From: Pseudomonas vancouverensis
GTDB taxonomy: Bacteria; Pseudomonadota; Gammaproteobacteria; Pseudomonadales; Pseudomonadaceae
Length of the DNA stretch: 64,000 nt
Direction: 5' to 3'
Assembly (NCBI RefSeq): GCF_004348895.1
Contig: NZ_RRZK01000002.1
Coordinates: forward strand, 186,001 to 250,000
Position numbers and translations under genes: made by a program. Below, in pieces: positions 17,715 through 26,690 of the stretch. The notes under the pieces are model-generated. The model saw only the letters and a list, made by a program, of their open reading frames with translations, was not told where the DNA came from and ran no database searches. The stretch's first letter is position 1, and each line of letters begins with the position of its first letter.

Positions 17715-18311
17715 ATGAAAATTCTTTTGATCGGCGCCAACGGCACCATCGGCTCGGCAGTGGATAAAGAACTGTCGCCACGTCACGAAATTGTTCGCAT
17801 CGGCCGCAACAGCGGTGATTTTCAGGTGGATATCAGCGACAGCGCATCGATCCGCAAATTGTTCGAGCAGACCGGCAAGTTCGATGCATTGGTGTGCGCC
17901 GCCGGCAACGTGACCTTCGCCCCGCTGAGCGAAATGACCGAAGACAGTTTTGCCCTGGGCTTGAAGGACAAACTCATGGGCCAGGTCAACCTGGTGCTGA
18001 TCGGCCGCGAATACGCCAATGACGGTGCTTCGTTCACCCTCACCACCGGCGTGTTGAGCCACGACCCGATCTACAGCGGTGCCTCGGCCGCCCTGGTCAA
18101 TGGCGCAATCGACAGCTTCGTGCGCGCGGCAGCCATCGAATTGCCCCGTGGCCTGCGGGTGAACTCGATCAGCCCGAATGTGCTGGTCGAAGCCATGGGC
18201 AAATATGCCCCGTACTTTCGCGGTTTCAAGCCGGTCCCGGCAGCGGATGTGGCGCTGGCCTACGCCAAGAGTGTCGAGGGTTTGCAGACCGGGCAGACCT
18301 TTCACATCTGA
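17715..18311 (+). CDS. Atypical short-chain dehydrogenase/reductase
   Basis: A 198-residue Rossmann-fold protein starting MKILLIGANGTIGSAVDKEL, with the nucleotide motif GANGTIG at residues 7-13 and the NAG-like ALVCAAGNV. At the expected YxxxK catalytic position it reads YSGAS (Tyr120, Ser124), so the lysine is missing. The following VNGAIDSFVRAAAIELP and RVNSISPNV resemble normal SDRs. The start is the ATG at 17715 after GAGGATCC. It is transcribed divergently from the LysR gene, the likely regulator. Catalytic activity is uncertain. Confidence 0.82.
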   Translation: MKILLIGANGTIGSAVDKELSPRHEIVRIGRNSGDFQVDISDSASIRKLFEQTGKFDALVCAAGNVTFAPLSEMTEDSFALGLKDKLMGQVNLVLIGREYANDGASFTLTTGVLSHDPIYSGASAALVNGAIDSFVRAAAIELPRGLRVNSISPNVLVEAMGKYAPYFRGFKPVPAADVALAYAKSVEGLQTGQTFHI

Positions 18312-18324
18312 TCGGGAACCACGT

Positions 18325-18345
18325 GCGGCGCTGGTCCAGCGCCGC
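18325..18345. terminator. Hairpin between convergent genes
   Basis: A perfect 9-bp stem (GCGGCGCTG with CAGCGCCGC) lies between the 3' ends of the SDR gene and the downstream minus-strand gene. There is no T tract on either side, so intrinsic termination is only a possibility. Confidence 0.4.
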
Positions 18346-18354
18346 CACGACCAG

Positions 18355-18714
18355 CTACTGCTCCAGGAGCGTGGGCAGCAAATGGCGAGCGACATCACGT
18401 GGTATGGAGATTCTCAGATTTGGCCCTTGGACTACTGTCTGAATGGTCGCCGTCGACACCAGCACCCCGTTGATGTACAGGCTCAAGGGCTGATGCAGCG
18501 CCTCACGCGTAACCTGCGCAAAACGCTGTTGCGCATCGGAGCCCAGCGTGACCTCGAGCTCGACAGATTGCGGCTTGAGATCATTCATGCGCTTGAGCAG
18601 CAGACTCATCTCGATAAAGTCGGTCGTGGACGACAACTCGATATCCGCCGCCTGACATTGCAACGCACCTGCCAAACCCAAGGCTGCCACGAGCCACTTG
18701 CCTGATCCCTTCAT
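18355..18714 (-). CDS. Exported protein with a SecDF P1-head-like domain
   Basis: A 119-residue protein with a signal peptide (residues 1-22, ending LQCQA). The mature part, ELEVTLGSDAQQRFAQVTRE then LSLYINGVLVSTATIQTVV and ISIPRDVARHLLPTLL, follows the pattern of the P1 head subdomain of SecD (residues that read roughly as FAxxT, a strand 'LxLxIxGxVxSxPxI', then an ILA-type helix). It lacks any membrane domain, so it is a free periplasmic copy of this fold. Function is unknown; the family match is by eye. Confidence 0.62.
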   Translation of the reverse strand: MKGSGKWLVAALGLAGALQCQAADIELSSTTDFIEMSLLLKRMNDLKPQSVELEVTLGSDAQQRFAQVTREALHQPLSLYINGVLVSTATIQTVVQGPNLRISIPRDVARHLLPTLLEQ

Positions 18715-18889
18715 AACGCCTCCTTTAGTTAATGGACAGGCTAGGTTACGCGCCGCCCCCCGTACCCCGACTTCAAAAATAACGCTGAATGTAACCAGGT
18801 AAGCCAGGGTTTCATGACAATTGCATCGCACAGGTTGTGATGAACGGTCAGGCTGAGTAACGTGGCGACACTTGTCTGGAGAGCCGAAG

Positions 18890-19555
18890 ATGCGTGTTGC
18901 CCGTTCCTTAGTCCTTGTTGCCCTGCTTCCATTGTTCGCTGCCTGCCAACTGTTCGACGGTGAGCGCCAGAGTGCCGACCACGTCGGCCAGACACGCATG
19001 CAAGGCCAATTGACGGCGGCGGACGGCAAACTGGTGTTCCAGCCGTGTAACCAGCCAAACCGCTATGTGGTCAACGACATCGGCGCCACCAGCATCCTGC
19101 AACAGGCTGCAAGCCTGGCCGATACCCAGGGCCAGCTGTTTGCCGATGTCCGTGGTCGCGTGGTCGCCGGCAGTGGTGGTGACGGGCAACTCGACCTGCA
19201 GACGCTGTACCGCGTCGAGCGCTCCGGCAAGGCCTGCGACGACCCCAACTTCAAACAACTGACCTTGCGTGCCGCCGGCCATAAGCCTGAATGGAGCGTC
19301 AAGGTCAGCGGCAAAGGCATGGTCATCGACCGCGCCGGCCAGCAACCCCTCGCCGTGCCTTACGTAGAAGAGCAGTTGGGCGATGGCCGCTTCAACCTCA
19401 GCAGCGAAGCCAACAACCAGCGCATTGAACTGTGGGTCGCGCCGCAACGTTGCACCGACAGCAGCGGCAGCATCCAGCACATGAGCGCCGAACTGCGTAT
19501 CGACGGCCAGGTGCAGCGCGGTTGCGGCTATTTCGGCGGGGCGCGCGACGACTGA
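18890..19555 (+). CDS. Predicted outer-membrane lipoprotein, COG3650-like
   Basis: A 221-residue lipoprotein. The signal peptide ends in the lipobox LFAAC (Cys19). The mature part looks like two beta-rich units: an N-terminal GKLVFQPCNQPNRYVVND-type segment and a C-terminal HslJ/MliC-like part with a Cys pair (APQRCTDSS and QVQRGCGYF). I recall similar Pseudomonas proteins annotated as COG3650 family; no function is assigned. The start is the ATG at 18890 after GGAGAG. Confidence 0.7.
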   Translation: MRVARSLVLVALLPLFAACQLFDGERQSADHVGQTRMQGQLTAADGKLVFQPCNQPNRYVVNDIGATSILQQAASLADTQGQLFADVRGRVVAGSGGDGQLDLQTLYRVERSGKACDDPNFKQLTLRAAGHKPEWSVKVSGKGMVIDRAGQQPLAVPYVEEQLGDGRFNLSSEANNQRIELWVAPQRCTDSSGSIQHMSAELRIDGQVQRGCGYFGGARDD

Positions 19556-19662
19556 TTCGACGAGCTGCGGTTTTTGCCTCACTGGACGGTGCCTTTGGGG
19601 CTTATAATCGCGGCCTTCAAACGCCCTGGCGCAGTTGTGCGCCCCGCGAACCGGATCCCGCC

Positions 19663-21276
19663 ATGTTACGAATCACCGAACTCAAGTTGCCGATCGACCA
19701 TCCCGATGAAGACCTGCGCCCTGCCATCGTGCAGCGCTTAGGGCTTGCCAGCGATGACCTGCTCGATTTCACCTTGTTCAAGCGCAGCTACGATGCGCGC
19801 AAGAAATCCTCCGAACTGTGCTTCATCTACACCATCGACCTCAGCGTGCGCGATGAAGCCACGGTGCTGCACAAGTTCGCCGATGACCGTAACGTCAACG
19901 TGGCGCCGGATGTCAGCTACAAAATGGTCGGCCAGGCACCGGCCGACCTGAGCGCTCGCCCGATTGTCGTCGGTTTCGGCCCCTGCGGGATCTTCGCCGG
20001 GCTGGTGCTGGCACAGATGGGCTTCAAGCCGATCATCCTCGAACGCGGCACCGAAGTGCGCCAGCGCACCAAGGACACCTGGGGCCTGTGGCGCAAAAGC
20101 GTGCTCAACCCCGAGTCCAACGTGCAGTTCGGTGAAGGTGGCGCAGGGACCTTCTCCGACGGCAAGCTCTACAGTCAGATCAAGGACCCGAAATTCCTCG
20201 GTCGCAAGGTGCTGCACGAGTTCGTCAAGGCCGGTGCGCCGGATGAAATCCTCTACGTCAGCAAGCCGCACATCGGTACGTTCCGTCTAACCGGTGTCGT
20301 CGAGAACATGCGTGAGCAGATCCGCGCCCTGGGCGGCGAAGTACGCTTCCAGCAGCGGGTCACCGATGTGCTGATCGAGGATGGCCAACTGGTCGGCGTC
20401 GAACTCGCCGGTGGCGAGCAGATTCACTCCCGTCACGTGATCCTGGCCCTGGGCCACAGTGCCCGTGACACCTTCCGCATGCTCCATGGCCGTGGCGTGT
20501 ACATGGAAGCCAAGCCGTTCTCCGTGGGCTTCCGTATCGAACACCCGCAATCGCTGATCGACCGCGCACGCCTGGGCAAATACGCCGGTCACCCGAAACT
20601 CGGGGCCGCCGACTACAAACTGGTGCACCACGCCAAGAACGGCCGCTCGGTCTACAGCTTCTGCATGTGCCCGGGCGGTACGGTGGTGGCGGCGACCTCC
20701 GAGCCGAATCGCGTCGTGACCAACGGCATGAGCCAGTACTCGCGTAACGAACGCAACGCCAACTCCGGGATCGTGGTCGGCATCACCCCGGAAGTCGACT
20801 ATCCGGGCGGACCGCTGGCAGGTATCGAGTTGCAGGAGCGTCTGGAATCCCACGCCTTTGTACTCGGTGGCAGCAATTACGAAGCACCGGCGCAACTGGT
20901 CGGCGACTTCATTGCCGGTAAGCCGTCCACCGAACTGGGCAGCGTCGAGCCGTCCTACAAGCCAGGCGTGGCCTTGGGTGACCTGGCCCTGGCGTTGCCA
21001 GACTTCGCCATCGAAGCGATTCGTGAAGCCTTGCCAGCCTTCGAGAAGCAGATTCGCGGCTACTCGCTGCACGATGCCGTGTTGACCGGAATCGAGACCC
21101 GCACTTCTTCGCCGCTGCGCATTACCCGCAACGAATCGCTGCAGAGCCTGAACGTCAAGGGTCTATTCCCAGCCGGTGAAGGCGCGGGGTATGCGGGCGG
21201 GATTCTGTCGGCGGGTGTCGACGGCATTCGTATTGCTGAAGCGGTAGCGCGGGATATCCTCGGTCTCGAGGCCTGA
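19663..21276 (+). CDS. FAD-dependent oxidoreductase (COG2509 type)
   Basis: A 537-residue soluble flavoprotein. An N-terminal 100-residue domain (MLRITELKLPIDHPDEDLRP, then RSYDARKKSSELCFIYTIDL) precedes the FAD-binding GFGPCG motif at residues 104-109, then ERGTEVRQRTKDTWGLWR, GEGGAGTFSDGKLYSQI and a C-terminal FPAGEGAGYAGGILSAGVDG typical of the family. Its substrate is unknown. The ATG at 19663 is the family start. A hairpin terminator follows. Confidence 0.88.
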   Translation: MLRITELKLPIDHPDEDLRPAIVQRLGLASDDLLDFTLFKRSYDARKKSSELCFIYTIDLSVRDEATVLHKFADDRNVNVAPDVSYKMVGQAPADLSARPIVVGFGPCGIFAGLVLAQMGFKPIILERGTEVRQRTKDTWGLWRKSVLNPESNVQFGEGGAGTFSDGKLYSQIKDPKFLGRKVLHEFVKAGAPDEILYVSKPHIGTFRLTGVVENMREQIRALGGEVRFQQRVTDVLIEDGQLVGVELAGGEQIHSRHVILALGHSARDTFRMLHGRGVYMEAKPFSVGFRIEHPQSLIDRARLGKYAGHPKLGAADYKLVHHAKNGRSVYSFCMCPGGTVVAATSEPNRVVTNGMSQYSRNERNANSGIVVGITPEVDYPGGPLAGIELQERLESHAFVLGGSNYEAPAQLVGDFIAGKPSTELGSVEPSYKPGVALGDLALALPDFAIEAIREALPAFEKQIRGYSLHDAVLTGIETRTSSPLRITRNESLQSLNVKGLFPAGEGAGYAGGILSAGVDGIRIAEAVARDILGLEA

Positions 21277-21304
21277 TCAGCAAAGCGATAAACCCTGCAA
21301 ATCC

Positions 21305-21339
21305 CTGTGGGAGCTGGCTTGCCAGCTCCCACAGTTTTT
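21305..21339. terminator. REP-like hairpin with T tract between convergent genes
   Basis: Arms CTGTGGGAGCTGG and CCAGCTCCCACAG form a perfect 13-bp stem, followed by T5 on the plus strand. It belongs to the GTGGGAGC family of Pseudomonas hairpins and probably ends transcription of the FAD oxidoreductase gene. Confidence 0.75.
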
Positions 21340-21355
21340 CAGCACCTGCCCGATT

Positions 21356-22450
21356 TCAGATATTGGCGCGCAACACCGACGCCGGCAATGGCTCTCCCCG
21401 CTCCACCGTCGCCGCCACCGCGGCAATCAATCCGCTCAGCTCATAGCCCTGGGCCTTGAGCCAATCCTGATCGTAATAAGTGGTGGCATAGCGCTCGCCG
21501 CTGTCACACAGAATCGCCACCATCGAGCCCTGCTCTCCTTCATCCTTCATGTGTTGCGCCGCCATCAACGCACCAATCAGATTGGTCCCGCTCGACCCAC
21601 CGACATGCCGTCCCAGGCGCTCCGCCAGGTAGTGCATGGCCGCCAGCGACAGGGCATCCGGCACCTTGACCATTGCATCGATGACCTTGGGCAGGAACGA
21701 CGCCTCGACCCGCGGTCGGCCAATGCCTTCGATCCGCGAACCATGATCCAGGCGCAGGCTGGCGTCACCGCTCTGGTAGTAATCGAAGAACACCGAGCGC
21801 TCGGCATCGGCACAGAGTACGCGGGTGCAGTGCTGACGATAACGCACATAACGGCCAAGGGTGGCCGTGGTGCCGCCGGTGCCGGGGCTGGAAATCAGCC
21901 AGCTCGGCTCGGGATGTTGCTCGAAGCGCATCTGATGGAAGATCGACTCGGCGATGTTGTTGTTCGCCCGCCAGTCGGTGGCGCGCTCGGCGTAGGTGAA
22001 CTGATCGATGAAGTGGCCGTCATGTTCGCGCGCCAGACGTTCGGATTCGGCGTAGATCTGCGTCGGGTCGTCGACCAGATGGCTCTGGCCACCATAGAAA
22101 GCGATCTGCGCGATTTTTTCCTTGGACGTGGTGGCCGGCATCACTGCAATGAACGGCAGGCCGAGCATGCGGGCGAAGTAGGCTTCGGAAATCGCCGTCG
22201 ACCCGCTGGACGCCTCGATGACCGGCGCGCCGGGTTTGAGCCAGCCGTTACACAGCGCATACAGGAACAATGAACGGGCCAGGCGGTGCTTGAGACTGCC
22301 CGTGGGGTGACTCGACTCATCCTTGAAATACAACTCGATACCCGGAAAACCCGGTAGCGGCAAAGGGATCAAGTGGGTGTCGGCGCTGCGCTGGAAATCG
22401 GCTTCGATGATCCGGATCGCTTCGCGGGACCACTGTCGGTTGTCGCTCAT
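21356..22450 (-). CDS. PLP-dependent cysteine synthase/desulfhydrase family protein
   Basis: A 364-residue fold-type II pyridoxal-phosphate enzyme. The Schiff-base lysine is in PTGSLKHRLA (Lys54); EASSGSTAISEAYFARMLG is the substrate loop, SSPGTGGTTATLGRYVRY the phosphate-binding glycine loop, and LCDSGERYATTYYD the C-terminal motif. It resembles CysK/CysM but is longer, like the Cds1-type cysteine desulfhydrases, so the direction of the reaction (making or breaking cysteine) cannot be told. It is divergent from nhaA. Confidence 0.82.
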   Translation of the reverse strand: MSDNRQWSREAIRIIEADFQRSADTHLIPLPLPGFPGIELYFKDESSHPTGSLKHRLARSLFLYALCNGWLKPGAPVIEASSGSTAISEAYFARMLGLPFIAVMPATTSKEKIAQIAFYGGQSHLVDDPTQIYAESERLAREHDGHFIDQFTYAERATDWRANNNIAESIFHQMRFEQHPEPSWLISSPGTGGTTATLGRYVRYRQHCTRVLCADAERSVFFDYYQSGDASLRLDHGSRIEGIGRPRVEASFLPKVIDAMVKVPDALSLAAMHYLAERLGRHVGGSSGTNLIGALMAAQHMKDEGEQGSMVAILCDSGERYATTYYDQDWLKAQGYELSGLIAAVAATVERGEPLPASVLRANI

Positions 22451-22611
22451 GATGTTGTTCTCGTTGAATCGGCGGAAGTCGGCCGGTTGAGGGCCTCAAT
22501 CGACAAGCTTAGGAAAAATCCTGCATACGGCACAGGTACAGCTGCGCTCCAATACGCTGGCCAACTGCTAGGCTCAGGGCCATGTCGGCCAGGGGTCTTG
22601 TAACGGTATAT

Positions 22612-22671
22612 AACAAAAAAGAATATAACTTTTGTTTTAACAACTAACAGTACTTGTTAGGGTGTAACACC
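22612..22671 (+). promoter_or_regulatory. Cluster of inverted repeats upstream of nhaA
   Basis: Three dyads lie in an AT-rich 60-base stretch: AACAAAA/TTTTGTT (22612-22618, 22630-22636), CTAACA/TGTTAG (22644-22649, 22655-22660) and GGTGTAACACC (22661-22671). They end about 28 bases before the nhaA start and are candidate operators or leader structures. Confidence 0.45.
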
Positions 22672-22699
22672 TTTTTGAACCCACAGATGGAGAGCGACC

Positions 22700-23887
22700 T
22701 TGCCTCTGCGTAGCACTTTCACACGTTTCTTTCAGATGGAAGCTGCCAGCGGTCTGTTACTGATCGCCGCTGCCGTTCTGGCGCTGGTCATCAACAACTC
22801 GCCGCTGTCGTGGCTGTACAACGGCCTGCTCGACACCCCGGTGGTCGCCCAGATCGGCGCCCTGAAAATCGCCAAGCCACTGCTGCTATGGATCAACGAC
22901 GGCCTGATGGCACTGTTCTTCCTGCTGATCGGCCTGGAAGTGAAGCGCGAAGTACTCGACGGCCAGTTGTCCAAACCCTCGCAAATCGTCCTGCCCGGCA
23001 TGGCGGCGATCGGTGGCATGGTGGTGCCAGCGCTGATCTACTGGTTCCTCAACCGTGACAACCCGCCCGCCCTGAGCGGCTGGGCGATTCCGACTGCCAC
23101 CGACATCGCCTTTGCCCTCGGCGTACTGGCATTACTGGGCAAGCGGGTTCCGGTTTCGTTGAAACTGTTTCTGATGACCCTGGCGATCATCGACGACCTT
23201 GGTGCCATCGTCATTATTGCAATCTTCTATTCCGGCGAGCTGTCTACCCTCTCGCTGGGGCTGGCCGCGGCCTGCATCGCAGCACTGATTGGCATGAACC
23301 GCCTTGGCGTGGTGAAGCTCGGGCCGTACATGATCATCGGCCTGATCCTCTGGGTGTGCGTGCTCAAGAGCGGTGTCCACGCAACGCTGGCCGGCGTGAC
23401 CCTGGCCTTCTGTATCCCACTGCGCACGAAAAACGCCGAGCCTTCGCCATTGCTGACACTGGAACATGCGCTGCACCCGTGGGTCGCCTACGGCATCCTG
23501 CCCTTGTTTGCCTTTGCCAACGCCGGCCTGTCCCTGAGCGGCGTCACTGCCGAAAGCTTCACCCACGACGTGCCGATGGGCATCGCGGTCGGCCTGCTGC
23601 TGGGTAAAACCGTCGGCGTGTTCGGCCTGACCTGGGTGGCCGTGAAAATCGGCATCGCCGCCCTGCCCCAAGGCGCCAACTGGGGCCAGGTACTGGGTGT
23701 GGCCATTCTCTGCGGCATCGGTTTCACCATGAGCCTGTTCGTCGGTTCCCTGGCCTTTGTTCCGGGCACCAGCGACTACGCCGGGATGGACCGCATGGGC
23801 ATCCTCACCGGTTCGATCCTGGCGGCGTTGATCGGTTATGCGGTGACGGCTATGGCCAGTCGCCAACGTGGATTGCAGGCAGCGTAA
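22700..23887 (+). CDS. nhaA: Na+/H+ antiporter NhaA
   Basis: An electrogenic sodium/proton antiporter of the inner membrane; 395 residues, about 12 helices. The family core is intact: [20 protein letters not shown] and the ion-binding Asp pair in [17 protein letters not shown]; the C-terminal [18 protein letters not shown] is also present. The start is TTG at 22700, supported by GGAG seven bases upstream; the first ATG (22736) would delete residues usually present. A bidirectional terminator follows. Confidence 0.95.
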   Translation: MPLRSTFTRFFQMEAASGLLLIAAAVLALVINNSPLSWLYNGLLDTPVVAQIGALKIAKPLLLWINDGLMALFFLLIGLEVKREVLDGQLSKPSQIVLPGMAAIGGMVVPALIYWFLNRDNPPALSGWAIPTATDIAFALGVLALLGKRVPVSLKLFLMTLAIIDDLGAIVIIAIFYSGELSTLSLGLAAACIAALIGMNRLGVVKLGPYMIIGLILWVCVLKSGVHATLAGVTLAFCIPLRTKNAEPSPLLTLEHALHPWVAYGILPLFAFANAGLSLSGVTAESFTHDVPMGIAVGLLLGKTVGVFGLTWVAVKIGIAALPQGANWGQVLGVAILCGIGFTMSLFVGSLAFVPGTSDYAGMDRMGILTGSILAALIGYAVTAMASRQRGLQAA

Positions 23888-23910
23888 TGTTCCATCGCTA
23901 ACCGGCCACA

Positions 23911-23952
23911 AAAACAAAACCCCGACCAGTCACCTGATCGGGGTTTTGTTTT
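23911..23952. terminator. Bidirectional terminator between nhaA and the SlyB-like gene
   Basis: Long perfect arms AAAACAAAACCCCGA and TCGGGGTTTTGTTTT around a 12-base loop, with A/T tracts on both sides, fit a terminator used by both convergent genes. Confidence 0.88.
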
Positions 23953-23966
23953 ATCCGGATTCGCGC

Positions 23967-24431
23967 TTAGTGCGAAACGCGGCTGGTGCCACCCACGGTG
24001 GAGATGCGTACACGCTCGCCGACGCGGAACACTTCGTTCGGCTGCACTTCCTGCACGTAGGCGCGCATGCTGCCGTCGTCTTCACGTACGGTGATTTCCA
24101 CGCCCTGGGTGCGGGTCAGGCCTTCTTCTGCGGCGGAACCGAGCAGACCGCCGGCCACGGCACCGATAACGGCTGCAACAACGCTGCCTTTGCCGCCACC
24201 GATGGCGCTACCGCCTACGCCGCCGACCACTGCGCCTGCAGCGCCGCCGATCGGGGTCTTGGTGCCTTCGATTTTCACCGGACGCAAGGCTTCGATGGTA
24301 CCCATGCGAATCGTCTGCACGCGACGCGCTTCGTCACGGGAGTAGGAGTCACCGGTCAGGCTCGATTGGCAGCCAGTGAGCAACATCGCCATGGTGGAAA
24401 AGGAAGCAACCAGCAGAACAGACTTACGCAT
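23967..24431 (-). CDS. SlyB-like glycine-zipper outer-membrane lipoprotein
   Basis: A 154-residue lipoprotein. The signal peptide ends in the lipobox LLTGC (Cys21). The central segment, with repeated GG/AxxG motifs (GGAAGAVVGGVGGSAIGGG, then AVIGAVAGGLLGSAAEEGL), is a glycine-zipper 2TM hairpin, followed by VEITVREDDGSMRAYVQE and a VGERVRI end typical of the SlyB/PcpY group. These proteins associate with the outer membrane and stabilise it under stress. Start is the ATG at 24431; an in-frame ATG 10 codons upstream would disrupt the signal peptide. Confidence 0.85.
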   Translation of the reverse strand: MRKSVLLVASFSTMAMLLTGCQSSLTGDSYSRDEARRVQTIRMGTIEALRPVKIEGTKTPIGGAAGAVVGGVGGSAIGGGKGSVVAAVIGAVAGGLLGSAAEEGLTRTQGVEITVREDDGSMRAYVQEVQPNEVFRVGERVRISTVGGTSRVSH

Positions 24432-24599
24432 AGCATCAACTCCAAAGAAACAGGTAGTCATTTAACTCCGCGGCTTGACGCCTGTCACGGCACCGCCCGG
24501 ATAAAATGGGTTTGATTCAGGCCCTATTAAGGCGCTTTCACGAGCTCACCACACAGTAGCGGCAAAATCGGACTGCTGCGCCATCAGCCAAGGATTCAC

Positions 24600-24836
24600 A
24601 TGGACTACTTTATCATTTTCGTCACTACCGTCGCTGGTCTGTACTTCCACGGGTGGTTGTACGTGCGGATAAGACGCTGGATGGACCGCGACCTGGCGTT
24701 ATCGCTGGCAGGCAAGGACAAGCAGAAAAAAGCCTTCATGCTCGAACAACTGGCCCAGGCCCGGGCGCAAAATATCAAGCGTCGAGACCTGTCGAAGTGG
24801 CTGGAGGCCGCCGCGGCAGGCTATCCCGGTCGGTAG
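24600..24836 (+). CDS. Small single-pass membrane protein, uncharacterised
   Basis: A 78-residue protein with one N-terminal membrane helix (MDYFIIFVTTVAGLYFHGW) and a highly charged C-terminal part (RIRRWMDRDLALSLAGKDKQ, then LEQLAQARAQNIKRRDLSKW) likely facing the cytoplasm. An AAGGA ribosome binding site precedes the ATG. It is convergent with pdxH, ending 5 bases before the pdxH stop. I do not recognise a family. Confidence 0.7.
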   Translation: MDYFIIFVTTVAGLYFHGWLYVRIRRWMDRDLALSLAGKDKQKKAFMLEQLAQARAQNIKRRDLSKWLEAAAAGYPGR

Positions 24837-24841
24837 ACTGC

Positions 24842-25489
24842 TCAGGGTGCCAGACGTTCAAGAATCCAGTCGGCGCCCTGCTGGCGATAGTTCAGGCGGT
24901 CGTGCAGGCGGCTCGCACGACCTTGCCAGAACTCGATGCGCTCCGGCAGCAGGCGATAGCCGCCCCAGTGTTCCGGGCAATGCGGTTGCGTGTCGCTGAA
25001 GCGCGCCTCGGTGTTCTTCAGCAAGGTTTCCAGTTCACCTCGGTCAGCAATGACGCGACTTTGCGGCGAAGCCCAGGCCCCGAGGCGGCTGCCCAGCGGG
25101 CGAACCTGAAAATAGGCGTCGGATTCTTGCGCCGACACCTTCACCACCCGCCCTTCAATCCGCACCTGACGTTCTAGCGCTGGCCAGAAGAAGGTCATGG
25201 CGGCGAACGGATTCGCCGCCAGATGCTGGCCCTTGGCACTTTCGTAGTTGGTGAAGAAGGTGAAGCCCTGCTCGTCGAGCCCCTTGAGCAGCAGAATGCG
25301 GCAATGCGGCCGACCGTCCTGATCGACCGTGGCCAGGGTCATGGCATTGGCTTCCACCGGTGCCTGCTCGGTTTTCACCGCGTCGGCGAACCATTGGTGA
25401 AACAGCGCAAACGGCTCGGCCGGGGCTTGTGCCTCGGTCAGGCCATCACGGGTGTAGTCACGACGCATATCAGCCAGGCCCTGGGTCAT
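24842..25489 (-). CDS. pdxH: Pyridoxine/pyridoxamine 5'-phosphate oxidase
   Basis: An FMN-dependent enzyme that oxidises pyridoxine or pyridoxamine 5'-phosphate to pyridoxal 5'-phosphate, the last step of vitamin B6 synthesis and salvage. The 215-residue protein has the expected features: [20 protein letters not shown] (FMN binding), [27 protein letters not shown]-type [18 protein letters not shown], and the C-terminal [20 protein letters not shown] with LHDR. It lies immediately downstream of, and divergent from nothing: its upstream neighbour is the OmpA lipoprotein gene on the same strand, 25 bases away. Confidence 0.96.
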   Translation of the reverse strand: MTQGLADMRRDYTRDGLTEAQAPAEPFALFHQWFADAVKTEQAPVEANAMTLATVDQDGRPHCRILLLKGLDEQGFTFFTNYESAKGQHLAANPFAAMTFFWPALERQVRIEGRVVKVSAQESDAYFQVRPLGSRLGAWASPQSRVIADRGELETLLKNTEARFSDTQPHCPEHWGGYRLLPERIEFWQGRASRLHDRLNYRQQGADWILERLAP

Positions 25490-25514
25490 GGCGCATTCCT
25501 TTTTGGTTAACGGA

Positions 25515-26576
25515 TCACTGCTTGGCAGTATCGGTCGCGGCGACTTTCTTGTCAGCCGTGGCGGCCTTGGCCGGCGCAGTCTTTTTCGCCGGGGTGGCGG
25601 TTTTCGCCGGTGTCTTCTTGGCTGGAGCCTTCTTCGCCGGGGCTTTTTTCGTGACGGGGACGGCGGCTTTCTTCGCAGCCGGCGCCGGCGTCACAGGTTT
25701 GGCAACAGGCTTGGGATCAGCGGCAGCCACCATCGTCACCGGGGCCGGAGCTGGCATGTTGTATTTGCTCAGCAAGGCAATCATGGTGTTCTGTGGGGTG
25801 ACCAGCAGCTCCACACGACGGTTCAGGGCACGACCTTCGGCGCTGTCGTTGGCAGCACGCGGGGCATCACCGCCCAGGCCACGCAACATCAGGCGATCAC
25901 GCTGCAAACCGCTGAGGCGGAAGATCGCGGCCACAGCCTGGGCACGCTCCTGGCTCAGCTTCACGTTGGCCGCTGCGGCACCGGTGGTGTCACTGTGGCC
26001 AAGGACCAGTACGGCGGTGTTTGGATCGACTTCCAGGATCTTGGCGACACGGGTGAACGGGCCGAGGGTAACCGGCAGCAGCATGGCCGGGCGATCCGGG
26101 TTGAACGAGCCCTGGACCGGAGCGGTCACCACCAGCACGTTTTCGCGACGTTCGAGTTGCAGGTTGCTGTCCTTGATCGCTTCACGCAGGCGCGGCTCGT
26201 AGTCGTCCAGCCAGGCCTGGGTGACTTTCGGATCAGGCATCGGCACGGCTTTGGTGGCGCTCTGTTCCTTGTTGCCGCCGAACGGCCACCACCACTTGCT
26301 GCCGGAATCGGCATCGGTCTTGGCCACAGCGACCGGTTTGGCTTCAGGCTTGGCTTCAGGCTTGGCTTCAGCTTTGACGTCAGCCTTCACCGCAGGCTTG
26401 GCAGCACTGTCATCCGAACCAAACGGCCAATACCAGGGGTTGCTGCTCTCGGCCTTGGTGACTGGGGCAGTTGCCGCCGCTTTCTGAGAGGCTGCGCCCG
26501 AGTCATTCTGCGGGGTCTGTGCGCAACCGGTAATGGCAAAGCAAAGGGCCAGAGCGAGGGTGGATTTAGGTGACAT
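25515..26576 (-). CDS. OmpA-family lipoprotein with Lys/Ala/Pro-rich tail
   Basis: A 353-residue envelope protein. The signal peptide ends in a lipobox (ITGC, Cys18). Next comes a low-complexity linker with two copies of a W-rich motif ([11 protein letters not shown] and [11 protein letters not shown]) separated by a repeated EAKPEAKP track. Residues of about 170-285 form an OmpA/MotB peptidoglycan-binding domain ([29 protein letters not shown]). The last 55 residues are rich in [16 protein letters not shown] repeats like those of AlgP or histone H1. The domain should anchor the protein to the cell wall; the role of the basic tail is unknown. pdxH follows. Confidence 0.85.
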   Translation of the reverse strand: MSPKSTLALALCFAITGCAQTPQNDSGAASQKAAATAPVTKAESSNPWYWPFGSDDSAAKPAVKADVKAEAKPEAKPEAKPVAVAKTDADSGSKWWWPFGGNKEQSATKAVPMPDPKVTQAWLDDYEPRLREAIKDSNLQLERRENVLVVTAPVQGSFNPDRPAMLLPVTLGPFTRVAKILEVDPNTAVLVLGHSDTTGAAAANVKLSQERAQAVAAIFRLSGLQRDRLMLRGLGGDAPRAANDSAEGRALNRRVELLVTPQNTMIALLSKYNMPAPAPVTMVAAADPKPVAKPVTPAPAAKKAAVPVTKKAPAKKAPAKKTPAKTATPAKKTAPAKAATADKKVAATDTAKQ

Positions 26577-26690
26577 AAGATATCCAGAAAATAAAAAACA
26601 ATGAAAATCAGGCCGCTATAGCCCACATAAACAGTCGGTTTGAAACTGAAAAGGCTGTCGGGTTCCGGCCCTGGAACCCGTTGATGCGTT

